Below are positions 54,257 to 62,254 of a DNA stretch of 64,000 nt, one piece after another. Position numbers and translations under genes: made by a program. The first letter of the stretch is position 1, and the number at the start of each line of letters is the position of its first letter. Below the pieces are notes generated by a model. That model searched no databases. It saw only the letters and a list, made by a program, of their open reading frames with translations, and had not been told where the DNA came from. The stretch is from Alterisphingorhabdus sp051668705 (GTDB taxonomy: Bacteria; Pseudomonadota; Alphaproteobacteria; Sphingomonadales; Sphingomonadaceae). Location of the stretch: the NCBI RefSeq assembly GCF_051668705.1, contig NZ_CP196351.1:2418001-2482000 (forward strand), given 5' to 3'.

Positions 54257-54694
54257 ATGTCTGAATCAGCAAACCCCATTATCGCTTCATCCATTGGCTC
54301 TCCCGCAATAGCCGTGCGGGCACAGTTTTTTAAGTCGCAGCCATGCACTACGCCAATATCTGCCAGTGATGACGATAATGACCAAGGCGATGATGGTGAT
54401 AGCGAAATTGGAGTAGCGACAAAAACGCGCACCAAGCCAAAAAAGCCCAGCCAATATAAAGTCTTGCTGCTCAATGATGATTACACACCGATGGAATTTG
54501 TCGTTGCTGTGCTCAAACGCTTTTTCGGTATGAATATGGAAGAAGCAACCCGCGTTATGCTGCATGTCCACCAAAAAGGCGTCGGCGTTTGCGGTATCTT
54601 TACTTATGAAGTGGCCGAAACCAAGGTAACACAGGTAATGGACGCAGCACGTGAAAACCAGCATCCGCTGCAATGCACATTGGAAAAAATCTGA
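54257..54694 (+). CDS. clpS: ATP-dependent Clp protease adaptor ClpS, long N-terminus
   Basis: Adaptor that delivers N-degron substrates to ClpA(P). The core (about residues 60-145) has KPSQYKVLLLNDDYTPMEFV, then MEEATRVMLHVHQKGVGVCG and GIFTYEVAETKVTQVMDAAR, with the peptide-pocket residues Asn-Asp-Asp and His-Val-His in place. The N-terminal 60 residues, including an acidic run (ASDDDNDQGDDGDSEIG), are about 40 longer than in E. coli. The ATG at 54257 has only a weak ribosome binding site, so the start is uncertain. clpA is not adjacent; murA follows after 117 bases. Confidence 0.93.
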   Translation: MSESANPIIASSIGSPAIAVRAQFFKSQPCTTPISASDDDNDQGDDGDSEIGVATKTRTKPKKPSQYKVLLLNDDYTPMEFVVAVLKRFFGMNMEEATRVMLHVHQKGVGVCGIFTYEVAETKVTQVMDAARENQHPLQCTLEKI

Positions 54695-54811
54695 TAATTT
54701 ACGCCTTGCCCCCACGCGGACCGAAAATACAAGGCGCGCTGAATATTGTTCATTGCAGCCTTTTTGCCTTCTATACTTGCGTAACAGATAATCCGCGCTA
54801 AACGATTTGGC

Positions 54812-56092
54812 ATGGATAAAATTGTAATTAACGGTGGCAAAACGCTTTCGGGCGATCTCCCAATCTCAGGCGCGAAAAATTCAGCGCTTACCCTTTTACC
54901 CTGCGCTTTGTTGACTGACGAGCCTGTGACTCTGCGCAACCTGCCGCGATTGGCGGATGTGGACAGTTTTGGGCATTTGCTCAACCAGATGGGCGTATCC
55001 ACGACTATTGAAGGCGCCAGACCAGAAGATTTTGGCCGAGTGATGACCTTGCGTGCAGGCCGTATCACGGCAACCGTTGCCCCTTATGATATTGTGCGCA
55101 AAATGCGCGCCTCGATTTTGGTATTGGGGCCATTATTGGCCCGTGCTGGTGAAGCAACTGTTTCCCTGCCCGGCGGTTGCGCTATTGGTAACCGTCCGAT
55201 TGACCTTCACCTCAAAGCGTTGGAAGCCTTTGGTGCAGAAATCGAAATTGCATCAGGTTATGTCCGTGCAAGCGCACCAAAATCAGGATTGCCCGGCGGC
55301 GAATATACCTTCCCCGTAGTGTCCGTTGGCGCGACAGAAAATGCCATAATGGGCGCGGTATTGGCCAATGGTCAGTGTATATTGAACAATGCCGCGCGTG
55401 AGCCGGAAATTGTTGATCTGTGCAAATTGCTGATCGCCATGGGCTCAGATATTGAAGGTATCGGCACCAGCAAATTGGTCATTACCGGCAAAGACAGGCT
55501 GCATGGCGCAACATATCGTGTCATGGCTGATCGTATTGAAGCAGGAAGCTATGCCTGTGCAGCGGCGATAACAGGCGGCACATTGAATTTGCTCGGTGCC
55601 AAAATTTCTGAAATGGAAGCGACTGTTGCCGCCCTACGCGAAGCTGGCGTACTAATCGAGGAAAATGCCAAAGGCGTACATGTTAATGCCAGTCAAGGCC
55701 TTAAACCTCTCACGCTATCCACCGCACCATTTCCCGGCTTTGCCACCGATATGCAGGCCCAATTCATGGCAATGCTGTGCCGTGCAGACGGGGCCAGTGT
55801 GCTAACCGAAACCATTTTTGAAAACCGCTATATGCACGTCCCGGAATTGAGCCGTATGGGCGCGGATATTGAGGTTAAAGGCCGCACTGCTGTGGTGCGC
55901 GGTATATCAGATTTGACCGGTGCTCCGGTCATGGCGACCGATTTACGGGCCAGCATGTCGCTTATCCTCGCGGGATTAGCCGCCAAAGGCACAACCGAAG
56001 TCAACCGCGTCTACCATCTCGATCGCGGTTATGAACGGCTGGAAGAAAAACTTCAGGCAGTGGGCGCCAATATTGAGCGCGTTGGCGACTAA
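54812..56092 (+). CDS. murA: UDP-N-acetylglucosamine 1-carboxyvinyltransferase
   Basis: First committed step of peptidoglycan synthesis, adding enolpyruvate to UDP-GlcNAc. The 426-residue protein has ISGAKNSALTLLPCALL, the fosfomycin-target loop LPGGCAIGNRPIDLHL with the catalytic cysteine at residue 123, and PVMATDLRASMSLILAGLAA near the end. It ends 3 bases before the stop of a convergent gene. Confidence 0.97.
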   Translation: MDKIVINGGKTLSGDLPISGAKNSALTLLPCALLTDEPVTLRNLPRLADVDSFGHLLNQMGVSTTIEGARPEDFGRVMTLRAGRITATVAPYDIVRKMRASILVLGPLLARAGEATVSLPGGCAIGNRPIDLHLKALEAFGAEIEIASGYVRASAPKSGLPGGEYTFPVVSVGATENAIMGAVLANGQCILNNAAREPEIVDLCKLLIAMGSDIEGIGTSKLVITGKDRLHGATYRVMADRIEAGSYACAAAITGGTLNLLGAKISEMEATVAALREAGVLIEENAKGVHVNASQGLKPLTLSTAPFPGFATDMQAQFMAMLCRADGASVLTETIFENRYMHVPELSRMGADIEVKGRTAVVRGISDLTGAPVMATDLRASMSLILAGLAAKGTTEVNRVYHLDRGYERLEEKLQAVGANIERVGD

Positions 56093-56095
56093 CGC

Positions 56096-56803
56096 TTAAT
56101 CAGCACTCACATTCGCAACATTATATTTGAAGGCTTCTTCCACGGATAGGCAATAGCGTGTGGACGGGTCTTCTTCATTTTTGACCGCTTGCTGACGGTA
56201 CATAACCTCTGACAGCAATTTGCGCGATACGCCCATGCGGATCAGAAAATCATTATCCTCTGTGGCCAGCAATGCGCTTTCCTGCTCAATTTCACCAATG
56301 AGTTCGATGGTTGTTTCGGTGCCGAGCGCAACACTTTCATCAATAACATCGCGGTCACCAGTAAGCGTGAACATGTGCACCATGAAATTGCCACCATCTT
56401 CAATGATACGTGCCTTGCCGCCCATGAAAACAAAATTGCACGCACTGAAACAGGACCAGCCTTTGGGAATGCGCGTAATAACCAGACCCAATTCTTTGCG
56501 GATAATCAGTCCGGCCGCATTGCCCGCCCGCGCATTGCCACCAGGCGAACGCAGCCAAATTTCGGCAATATCAGGATTTTCTTTGATGACCGCCCGCAGA
56601 CGGTCAGGCAATTCGGCATCGATAACGCCTTCAGCAAGCAGAATTTTCTCATCAAAGATTTCCTGCACATTGAGCGTCATCTTCTGACCAGCCGCCCAAT
56701 CAGGCTGTAAAGGGCATGTCGGATTTTCAGGATCCTTCGCTGCACTATTGCCCAAAAGAGCCAAAGCCGCAGCAGATGCCATTACAGATTTCCAGATCGC
56801 CAT
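56096..56803 (-). CDS. exported ClpP/crotonase-fold protein, unknown function
   Basis: A 235-residue protein with a signal peptide (about 1-22, LALLGNSAAK). The mature part looks like a ClpP-type fold: IWLRSPGGNARAGNAAGLII corresponds to the oxyanion-hole strand, the likely nucleophile serine is in WSCFSACNFVFMGG, and the histidine in GNFMVHMFT lies 23 residues later, close to the spacing in ClpP (25). Aspartates about 40 residues further (TEDNDFLIRMG) could complete a triad. GAGAGG lies upstream of the ATG. It may be a periplasmic peptidase; no partner is nearby. It is divergent from the 56937 gene. Confidence 0.82.
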   Translation of the reverse strand: MAIWKSVMASAAALALLGNSAAKDPENPTCPLQPDWAAGQKMTLNVQEIFDEKILLAEGVIDAELPDRLRAVIKENPDIAEIWLRSPGGNARAGNAAGLIIRKELGLVITRIPKGWSCFSACNFVFMGGKARIIEDGGNFMVHMFTLTGDRDVIDESVALGTETTIELIGEIEQESALLATEDNDFLIRMGVSRKLLSEVMYRQQAVKNEEDPSTRYCLSVEEAFKYNVANVSAD

Positions 56804-56936
56804 AATATCCTCTCGCTCACATTGGCTATAGCATAATCATGCATGGCCTTCAGGACAAGCGGTGTAACGCATGGGCATCATTCTAAATTTGCCAGCAAGA
56901 GATTTAGATTCTAGGGTCTTTCATAAGGGGAGAGAA

Positions 56937-57968
56937 ATGAAATTACACTATTTCATCATGACAATGCTTTTGGGAATGAGCATCTCCTTACAGACGGCCT
57001 TAGCGCAAGAGCGTAATTTGCAAGGCGATGTAATGGTAGTGCCCGTCCTCCCCGACGCGCCCATATTGTCAACCGATGACTATCCTGAATGCCGTGAAGA
57101 TTGGCAAAAGATAGAAGCCCCATTTGAACGTGCCAATGATATTAACCGATGCACGGAGTTGCTGGACAGATTTTATGACGGAAAGCTGTTGCCATTTGCT
57201 GATCAGATGATTGCCCACCAAACAGAATTATCACGGCTTTATAGTGAAGAAGTGGCCGGCAACCCGACATTGACGCCAGCGGTACATGACGATTTCTATG
57301 CACGGATGCGCGCAGAATTCAGCAAATCAGAACCCAATGGTGAATATATGTCTGACTATCAGGCCGCTGTTGCCCGCTATGGCGCTGACCGCGAATATCT
57401 GCAGGACCGTTTCTGCTTCAACACTGGTTGCAATGGCTACCCCGTGCCCGAATACACACCGCCAGAGCCAGTGCAGATTGCCGCCAATGATGACGATGGC
57501 AATAAGAAAGACAAATCCAAAAAGGGCAAAAAGTCCAAGAAAAAGAAAACTGCTAACAAAGGGTGCGGTAGAGCCCGAAAGCGCGGTGGGTTTTTGGGAA
57601 GCGTACTTGGCGGCGTTGCCGGGCAAGCCGCAGGGCTTGACGGTATAGGCAGTTTATTGGCCGCTGGCGTTGGCGGAATATTGGTTGGGGAAATTGCCTG
57701 TCAATTGACCAAGGAAGAACAGGAAGAAGCAGTTAAGGCAACAAAAAAAGTCACTGAGGCCGAGGCTGTAGGCGCGACCGCTGAATGGAAAAGCCCTACC
57801 AGAGAAGGCGTTTCGGGGTCTTCAACCGTAACGGCTTTGGCATCGCGCCCCAATGGCCGCAAATGCATGACCATAACGGACATTGCGATTATTGATGGCG
57901 AAGAAACCCGGATTGAAAAACAAATGTGCAAAAGCCGTGGCGACAAGGCCTATGTGTTGGAAGCCTGA
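56937..57968 (+). CDS. exported protein with Lys-rich linker and glycine-zipper segment
   Basis: A 343-residue protein: signal peptide about 1-23 (SISLQTALAQE), a helical domain to about residue 180 with a cysteine pair, a very basic stretch (KKDKSKKGKKSKKKKT, about 192-207), a glycine-zipper hairpin (GGFLGSVLGGVAGQAAG, then AAGVGGILVGEIACQL) as in 17-kDa surface antigens, and a C-terminal part with KCMTITDIAIIDGEETRIEK like the closing strands of those antigens. AGGGGAGAG precedes the ATG at 56937. An outer-membrane or periplasmic structural role is likely; the family is not recognised as a whole. Confidence 0.8.
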   Translation: MKLHYFIMTMLLGMSISLQTALAQERNLQGDVMVVPVLPDAPILSTDDYPECREDWQKIEAPFERANDINRCTELLDRFYDGKLLPFADQMIAHQTELSRLYSEEVAGNPTLTPAVHDDFYARMRAEFSKSEPNGEYMSDYQAAVARYGADREYLQDRFCFNTGCNGYPVPEYTPPEPVQIAANDDDGNKKDKSKKGKKSKKKKTANKGCGRARKRGGFLGSVLGGVAGQAAGLDGIGSLLAAGVGGILVGEIACQLTKEEQEEAVKATKKVTEAEAVGATAEWKSPTREGVSGSSTVTALASRPNGRKCMTITDIAIIDGEETRIEKQMCKSRGDKAYVLEA

Positions 57969-57980
57969 TATAGCACTTAA

Positions 57981-58721
57981 CTAGAGATCCTTGAGCATCG
58001 CAAAACGACGCAGTTTTTGTGGGCCATTTGGACTTGCCATCTCCACTTGCTCTTCATGCAGGACAGTAAACCCCATGGCGGCAAAAGCCGACTGTGCCAT
58101 GAGACTGGCATGGGTTTCCAGCTTATGTTTTCCTTGAGCACGCGCTTCTTCTTCAATCTGTTCGTATAAAGCGCGAAACAAGCCGCTCCCTCGTGCGGGT
58201 CCGGCAATATATGCAAAGTCGACATAAGCATGACCCGCCTTTTCAAGTTGCTCCAGACTCATAAAGCCTAGTGCTTCATTCCCATCCGTCTCTGCCAGCA
58301 AAACATTTTGCTTGGCCAAACGATCATTCCAGACAGGACCGGATCGCGGCTCAGGCATCCATGCTATGCGTTCATCTTCGCTATACGGGCTGGGCAGTGC
58401 GTGGACGGCGTCAAACATCAATTGGCCCAAACGGGTATAATCCGCTTCTCCATTGGCCCAACGAAATGTGATCTCGGCTTGCGCATTCTGCTGCAACTGT
58501 GCCGCCAGCCATAAACGGACCGCACTGGCCAGACCGGGCGGCGTATCGCTCTGCATCCGCTCCAGATCAATTTGCGCCACCAGAGCATTGATAGGTATTT
58601 GCCGCGTCGCTGCTTCTGTCTTTAGCCAGTCCCAAAAGACAGGCTCAAGACTGATAGATGTGGCGTGGCCAGCAATTGTAATCGAGCGTTTTACCGGAGG
58701 GTGATAATAGGGTTGAGCCAT
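57981..58721 (-). CDS. ribbon-helix-helix domain fused to a GNAT acetyltransferase
   Basis: A 246-residue protein with two domains. Residues about 9-77 (KRSITIAGHATSISLEPVFW, NALVAQIDLERMQ, ASAVRLWLAAQL) match the RHH_4 ribbon-helix-helix family, usually found as a free-standing protein of about 70 to 80 residues. Residues about 85-246 form a GNAT N-acetyltransferase with an acetyl-CoA loop in GPARGSGLFRALYEQ, LETHASLMAQSAFAAMGF and a closing strand LRRFAMLKDL. RHH antitoxins and GNAT toxins are normally two genes; here they are one polypeptide. It lies 57 bases downstream of phaB on the same strand. Confidence 0.85.
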   Translation of the reverse strand: MAQPYYHPPVKRSITIAGHATSISLEPVFWDWLKTEAATRQIPINALVAQIDLERMQSDTPPGLASAVRLWLAAQLQQNAQAEITFRWANGEADYTRLGQLMFDAVHALPSPYSEDERIAWMPEPRSGPVWNDRLAKQNVLLAETDGNEALGFMSLEQLEKAGHAYVDFAYIAGPARGSGLFRALYEQIEEEARAQGKHKLETHASLMAQSAFAAMGFTVLHEEQVEMASPNGPQKLRRFAMLKDL

Positions 58722-58778
58722 AGTGACAGCCTATGCGGCAAGCAGATGCAAAAGCCAATAAGCTGCGCGCAATCCGAT

Positions 58779-59501
58779 TCAATACATATGCATGCCGCCA
58801 TTTATCGACAATGTAGAGCCAGTGATCCAACCGGCATTGTCGCTGGTCAGAAACTCTACGCCGCGCGCAATCTCACTTGGCTCGCCCAAGCGGCCCATAG
58901 GGATTTGCGCGACAATCTTTTCCATCACTGTATCAGGAATGGTGGCCAGCATATCGGTGGCAATATAGCCCGGCGCGATAGCATTTGCGGTGACGCCGTA
59001 GCGGGCACCTTCTGCAGCGAGGCTTTTGGTAAAGCCATGGATACCCGATTTAGCCGCTGCATAATTCACCTGACCGATTTGCCCGCTTTGACCATTGACT
59101 GAGCCGACATTGACAATCCGGCCCCATCCGCGTTCCCGCATTTTGGGGAAGGCAGCCTTGGCCATGGAAAAACAACCGGAAAGATCGACGCGCAATACCT
59201 CTTCCCATTGCTCATATGTCATTTTCATCAATGTTGCATCACGCGTGATACCGGCATTATTGACCAAAATATCCACTTCGCCATGATCGGTGGCGATTTT
59301 GGCGACGGCATCCTGACATTGCTCATGGTCACCCACATCCCATTTCTGGGTCGCTATACCGGTCCGTTCGGTAAAGTCCTGAGCAGCAGCATCATTGCCA
59401 CCATAGCTGGCGATCACGGTGCGGCCATGCTCTTTCAAGCGAACACATATTGCTTCACCAATGCCGCGTGTTCCGCCAGTGACGATTGCTATTCTGCCCA
59501 T
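58779..59501 (-). CDS. phaB: acetoacetyl-CoA reductase
   Basis: NADPH-dependent reduction of acetoacetyl-CoA to (R)-3-hydroxybutyryl-CoA, the monomer for PHA synthase. The 240-residue SDR has the nucleotide motif VTGGTRGIGEAI, NNAGITRD, the catalytic Ser in VNVGSVNGQSGQ and Tyr-x3-Lys in VNYAAAKSGIHGFTKSL. AGGAG lies 8 bases before the ATG. phaC is 5.7 kb away on the opposite strand, and no phaA is seen. Confidence 0.96.
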   Translation of the reverse strand: MGRIAIVTGGTRGIGEAICVRLKEHGRTVIASYGGNDAAAQDFTERTGIATQKWDVGDHEQCQDAVAKIATDHGEVDILVNNAGITRDATLMKMTYEQWEEVLRVDLSGCFSMAKAAFPKMRERGWGRIVNVGSVNGQSGQIGQVNYAAAKSGIHGFTKSLAAEGARYGVTANAIAPGYIATDMLATIPDTVMEKIVAQIPMGRLGEPSEIARGVEFLTSDNAGWITGSTLSINGGMHMY

Positions 59502-59624
59502 ATCTTGCTCCTGATGTCCGCGATATTTTCGTGTAAAAGCAATGTCTAGAGTGATGATATAGTTGGGGCAAGATGACGCGAACGGGAAGTGCAGTCATTG
59601 ACTGCTGGTCATGCAATAGACAAT

Positions 59625-59649
59625 AAAAAAGCGGGGCCGAAGCCCCGCT
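59625..59649 (-). terminator. intrinsic terminator of degP
   Basis: Read on the minus strand: an 8-bp stem AGCGGGGC/GCCCCGCT with a TTCG tetraloop, followed by six T residues. It lies about 32 bases after the degP stop codon and before phaB. Confidence 0.92.
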
Positions 59650-59680
59650 CAATATCTGTCCCGATTATGGGAGTTTATGC

Positions 59681-61240
59681 TTAGTTGCTATCGCGCAGAC
59701 GTACCGGCACGAAAATCTCCGGCTTGCCGCGTGCACGAATTTTGATAACTTTCAACAATATTGCGCCTCGCCCTTCGCTCGTGGCTTGTTGCACGATCGC
59801 TTCGAGATCGGCTGGCGAATTCACAGGCTGGCCATTGGCCATAGTAATAACTTCACCACGCGCAAGCGACTTGCTAAAAGCATCGCTGTTGCGGTCGACA
59901 GCTGCTATGATCACACCTTCTTGATCAGCATCAAGACCTAGCCGCTCGGCTAGATTTGCCGTTAGTTCTTGTACTGCGATGCCAAGAGCTTGTTGTGCCG
60001 CAACTTCATCCTGCTCGGGGTCTTCCTCTTCGAAATTCTGTTCTGACTGACCAAAGGCTTCGGCCATGGCGTCAGGTGTAGGGCGCTTCTCAACCACAGC
60101 CTGAACCGTTTGGCGTTTGCCGTTACGGACCAGTTCAATCGGGATTTTTGCACCAGGCTTCACATTGGCTACAATGAAAGACAATGTTTGCTCAGGCGTG
60201 ACAGCCTTGCCATCAACAGTGATAACAACATCGCCAGCACGAATACCTGCTTTTGCAGCCGGACCATCATCCTGAACAAGGCCGATAAATTCACCGCGGT
60301 TTTTGGGCAGACCGAGCGCTTCCGCCAGATCGTCATCCAGTGGGCGCAATCGAACACCCAGAAAACCGCGTTCAATTTCTTCACCGTTTATAAGAGAAGT
60401 CACGATCGGATTGGCCACCTCTGATGGAATAGCAAAACCAATACCAACACTGCCGCCATTGGGCGATATGATAGCGGTATTAATACCAATAACATTGCCG
60501 TTCAGATCAAACATTGGACCGCCACTATTTCCGCTATTAATGGCAGCATCAGTCTGAATATAGCGGGCATAAGCGCCACCTGTTCCAACACCCTCTGGAC
60601 CAACATTTCGATACAAAGCAGATATTATTCCAGAAGTAACGGTTCCTCCTAAACGCAGCGGATTGCCGATAGCAATAATCCAGTCACCCACACGCGCTTT
60701 GGTTGAATCGCCAAATTGTACGAATGGGAATGCTTCCCCGCGTTGAATTTTCAATACCGCCAGATCGGAGTCCGGATCGCGGCCAACCAATTCAGCCTCA
60801 TATTCTTTGCCATCCGGCATGGTCACCGTGATCGATTCAATCGTCGCATTGCGCCCATCAGCAGCAACAACATGGTTGTTGGTAACGACATAGCCATCCG
60901 CTGAAATAATGAAACCAGAACCGAGAGACTGGGCAGGACGGGTTGTTTCGCCCTCGCTGCCCCGTCCACGACGGTTGCCAAAAAGGTCGCCAAAGGGTGA
61001 GCCGGCAAACGGGTTATTGCGGACCCGCACACGCTGTTTGGTTGAGATATTGACCACAGCCGGTTGCAGCTGTTCGGTCAGATCCGCAAAACTCATTGGC
61101 GCACCAGCGCGCGGTGCGGCAGCTGTCACTACCCGTTGATCATTTTGTGCAACCTGCGCACCGACGGTCTGACCAGTACTCAGCGCAATAGCGCTTCCAG
61201 CGACCAATAAAGCAGCAGTTACTCCATAAGCATAACGCAC
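59681..61240 (-). CDS. degP: Do family periplasmic serine endopeptidase (DegP/HtrA)
   Basis: Envelope quality-control protease and chaperone. The 519-residue protein has a signal peptide (about 1-29), the trypsin-like domain with His in VVTNNHVVAADG, Asp in DPDSDLAVLKI and Ser in INSGNSGGPMFDLNG, and two PDZ domains (about 285-375 and 415-510). The start is GTG at 61240 with GAGAGG 8 bases before it. It follows hflC on the strand, a frequent grouping in alphaproteobacteria. Confidence 0.96.
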   Translation of the reverse strand: MRYAYGVTAALLVAGSAIALSTGQTVGAQVAQNDQRVVTAAAPRAGAPMSFADLTEQLQPAVVNISTKQRVRVRNNPFAGSPFGDLFGNRRGRGSEGETTRPAQSLGSGFIISADGYVVTNNHVVAADGRNATIESITVTMPDGKEYEAELVGRDPDSDLAVLKIQRGEAFPFVQFGDSTKARVGDWIIAIGNPLRLGGTVTSGIISALYRNVGPEGVGTGGAYARYIQTDAAINSGNSGGPMFDLNGNVIGINTAIISPNGGSVGIGFAIPSEVANPIVTSLINGEEIERGFLGVRLRPLDDDLAEALGLPKNRGEFIGLVQDDGPAAKAGIRAGDVVITVDGKAVTPEQTLSFIVANVKPGAKIPIELVRNGKRQTVQAVVEKRPTPDAMAEAFGQSEQNFEEEDPEQDEVAAQQALGIAVQELTANLAERLGLDADQEGVIIAAVDRNSDAFSKSLARGEVITMANGQPVNSPADLEAIVQQATSEGRGAILLKVIKIRARGKPEIFVPVRLRDSN

Positions 61241-61408
61241 GTATAATTCCTCTCTTTGGTCCTTGATATAAGGGCCGTTATCGTCATCTGTCTTTTGGTC
61301 AGGACTGGCTTAACACCAATTGAACGACCACAAATGTTTTTGTCATTTTTCCATATGACAATCGGCAATATATTACAGCCATTTACCTTCCTGACATTTG
61401 CGCCCAGC

Positions 61409-62254
61409 TTAGCGCCGCCCGCGGAATTGGCGCAAATACTCACTATTGGGTGAAAGCACGATTGACGAATCGCCCTTACCGTTGATGAAGGTTTGCTGAT
61501 AGCTTTCCATGGCGCGGTAGAAATCATAAAATTCAGGATCCTTACCATAGCTTTCCGCATAGATTCTGGCCGATTCGGCTTCTGCTTGGCCGCGGATAAT
61601 CTGCGCCTCGCGAGTACCAGCAGCACGAATTGCTGTCGCTTCTTGCTCCCTTTCGGATTTCATCCGTGAAAAAGCCGAATCAAGCGGTGTACCTTCGGGC
61701 AAATCTGCGCGTTTGATACGCACATCGATAATTTCCGCGCCATATTTCCTTGCCTGAACATTCAGGGCAGTCTGGATATTTTCCATAATCTGACCGCGTT
61801 CAGGGCTGAGCAACTGCGCGAAAGACCGCTTGCCAAGCTCGTTACGCAATGATGACCCCAAGATAGTGCGCAATTGGCCCTGTAAAGCCTCTTCGGTGCG
61901 GATTGACCGGAACATTTGCAGCGGGTCCGTAATCCGGAACCGCGCAAAAGCATCAACTTGCAGACGCAACTTGTCCGTAGACAGAACTTCCTGACGCTCC
62001 ATCTCAATATTCAGAACTTGTTTATTGATATATTGAATTTGCTCAATAAACGGAATCCGCCAAGCGAGGCCTGCACCAGTTTGGCCGAATACTTCATTCG
62101 GTTTGTAGATATTGATTTTACGCTGTGGTTGACCATAGCGCAGAATTAAGGCCTGTTCTGTTTCAGGTACGATTGACACTGAAAGACTGGTCAATATTGC
62201 GGCAAAAATTAGGACAATGCCGATGACAACAGGGTTACCGAAACGCGTTCCCAT
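61409..62254 (-). CDS. hflC: protease modulator HflC
   Basis: SPFH/prohibitin-type inner-membrane protein that forms a cage with HflK around the FtsH protease. The 281-residue protein has one N-terminal helix (about 9-27), the SPFH domain (about 28-190, with RYGQPQRKINIYKPN and DVRIKRADLPEG) and a coiled coil. Its ATG overlaps the hflK stop by one base. Confidence 0.96.
   Translation of the reverse strand: MGTRFGNPVVIGIVLIFAAILTSLSVSIVPETEQALILRYGQPQRKINIYKPNEVFGQTGAGLAWRIPFIEQIQYINKQVLNIEMERQEVLSTDKLRLQVDAFARFRITDPLQMFRSIRTEEALQGQLRTILGSSLRNELGKRSFAQLLSPERGQIMENIQTALNVQARKYGAEIIDVRIKRADLPEGTPLDSAFSRMKSEREQEATAIRAAGTREAQIIRGQAEAESARIYAESYGKDPEFYDFYRAMESYQQTFINGKGDSSIVLSPNSEYLRQFRGRR

Noticed and set aside
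57981..59501. phaB and the RHH-GNAT gene as a classical two-gene toxin-antitoxin module.
   Set aside because: phaB is a clear metabolic reductase; both TA-like domains are within the single downstream protein.
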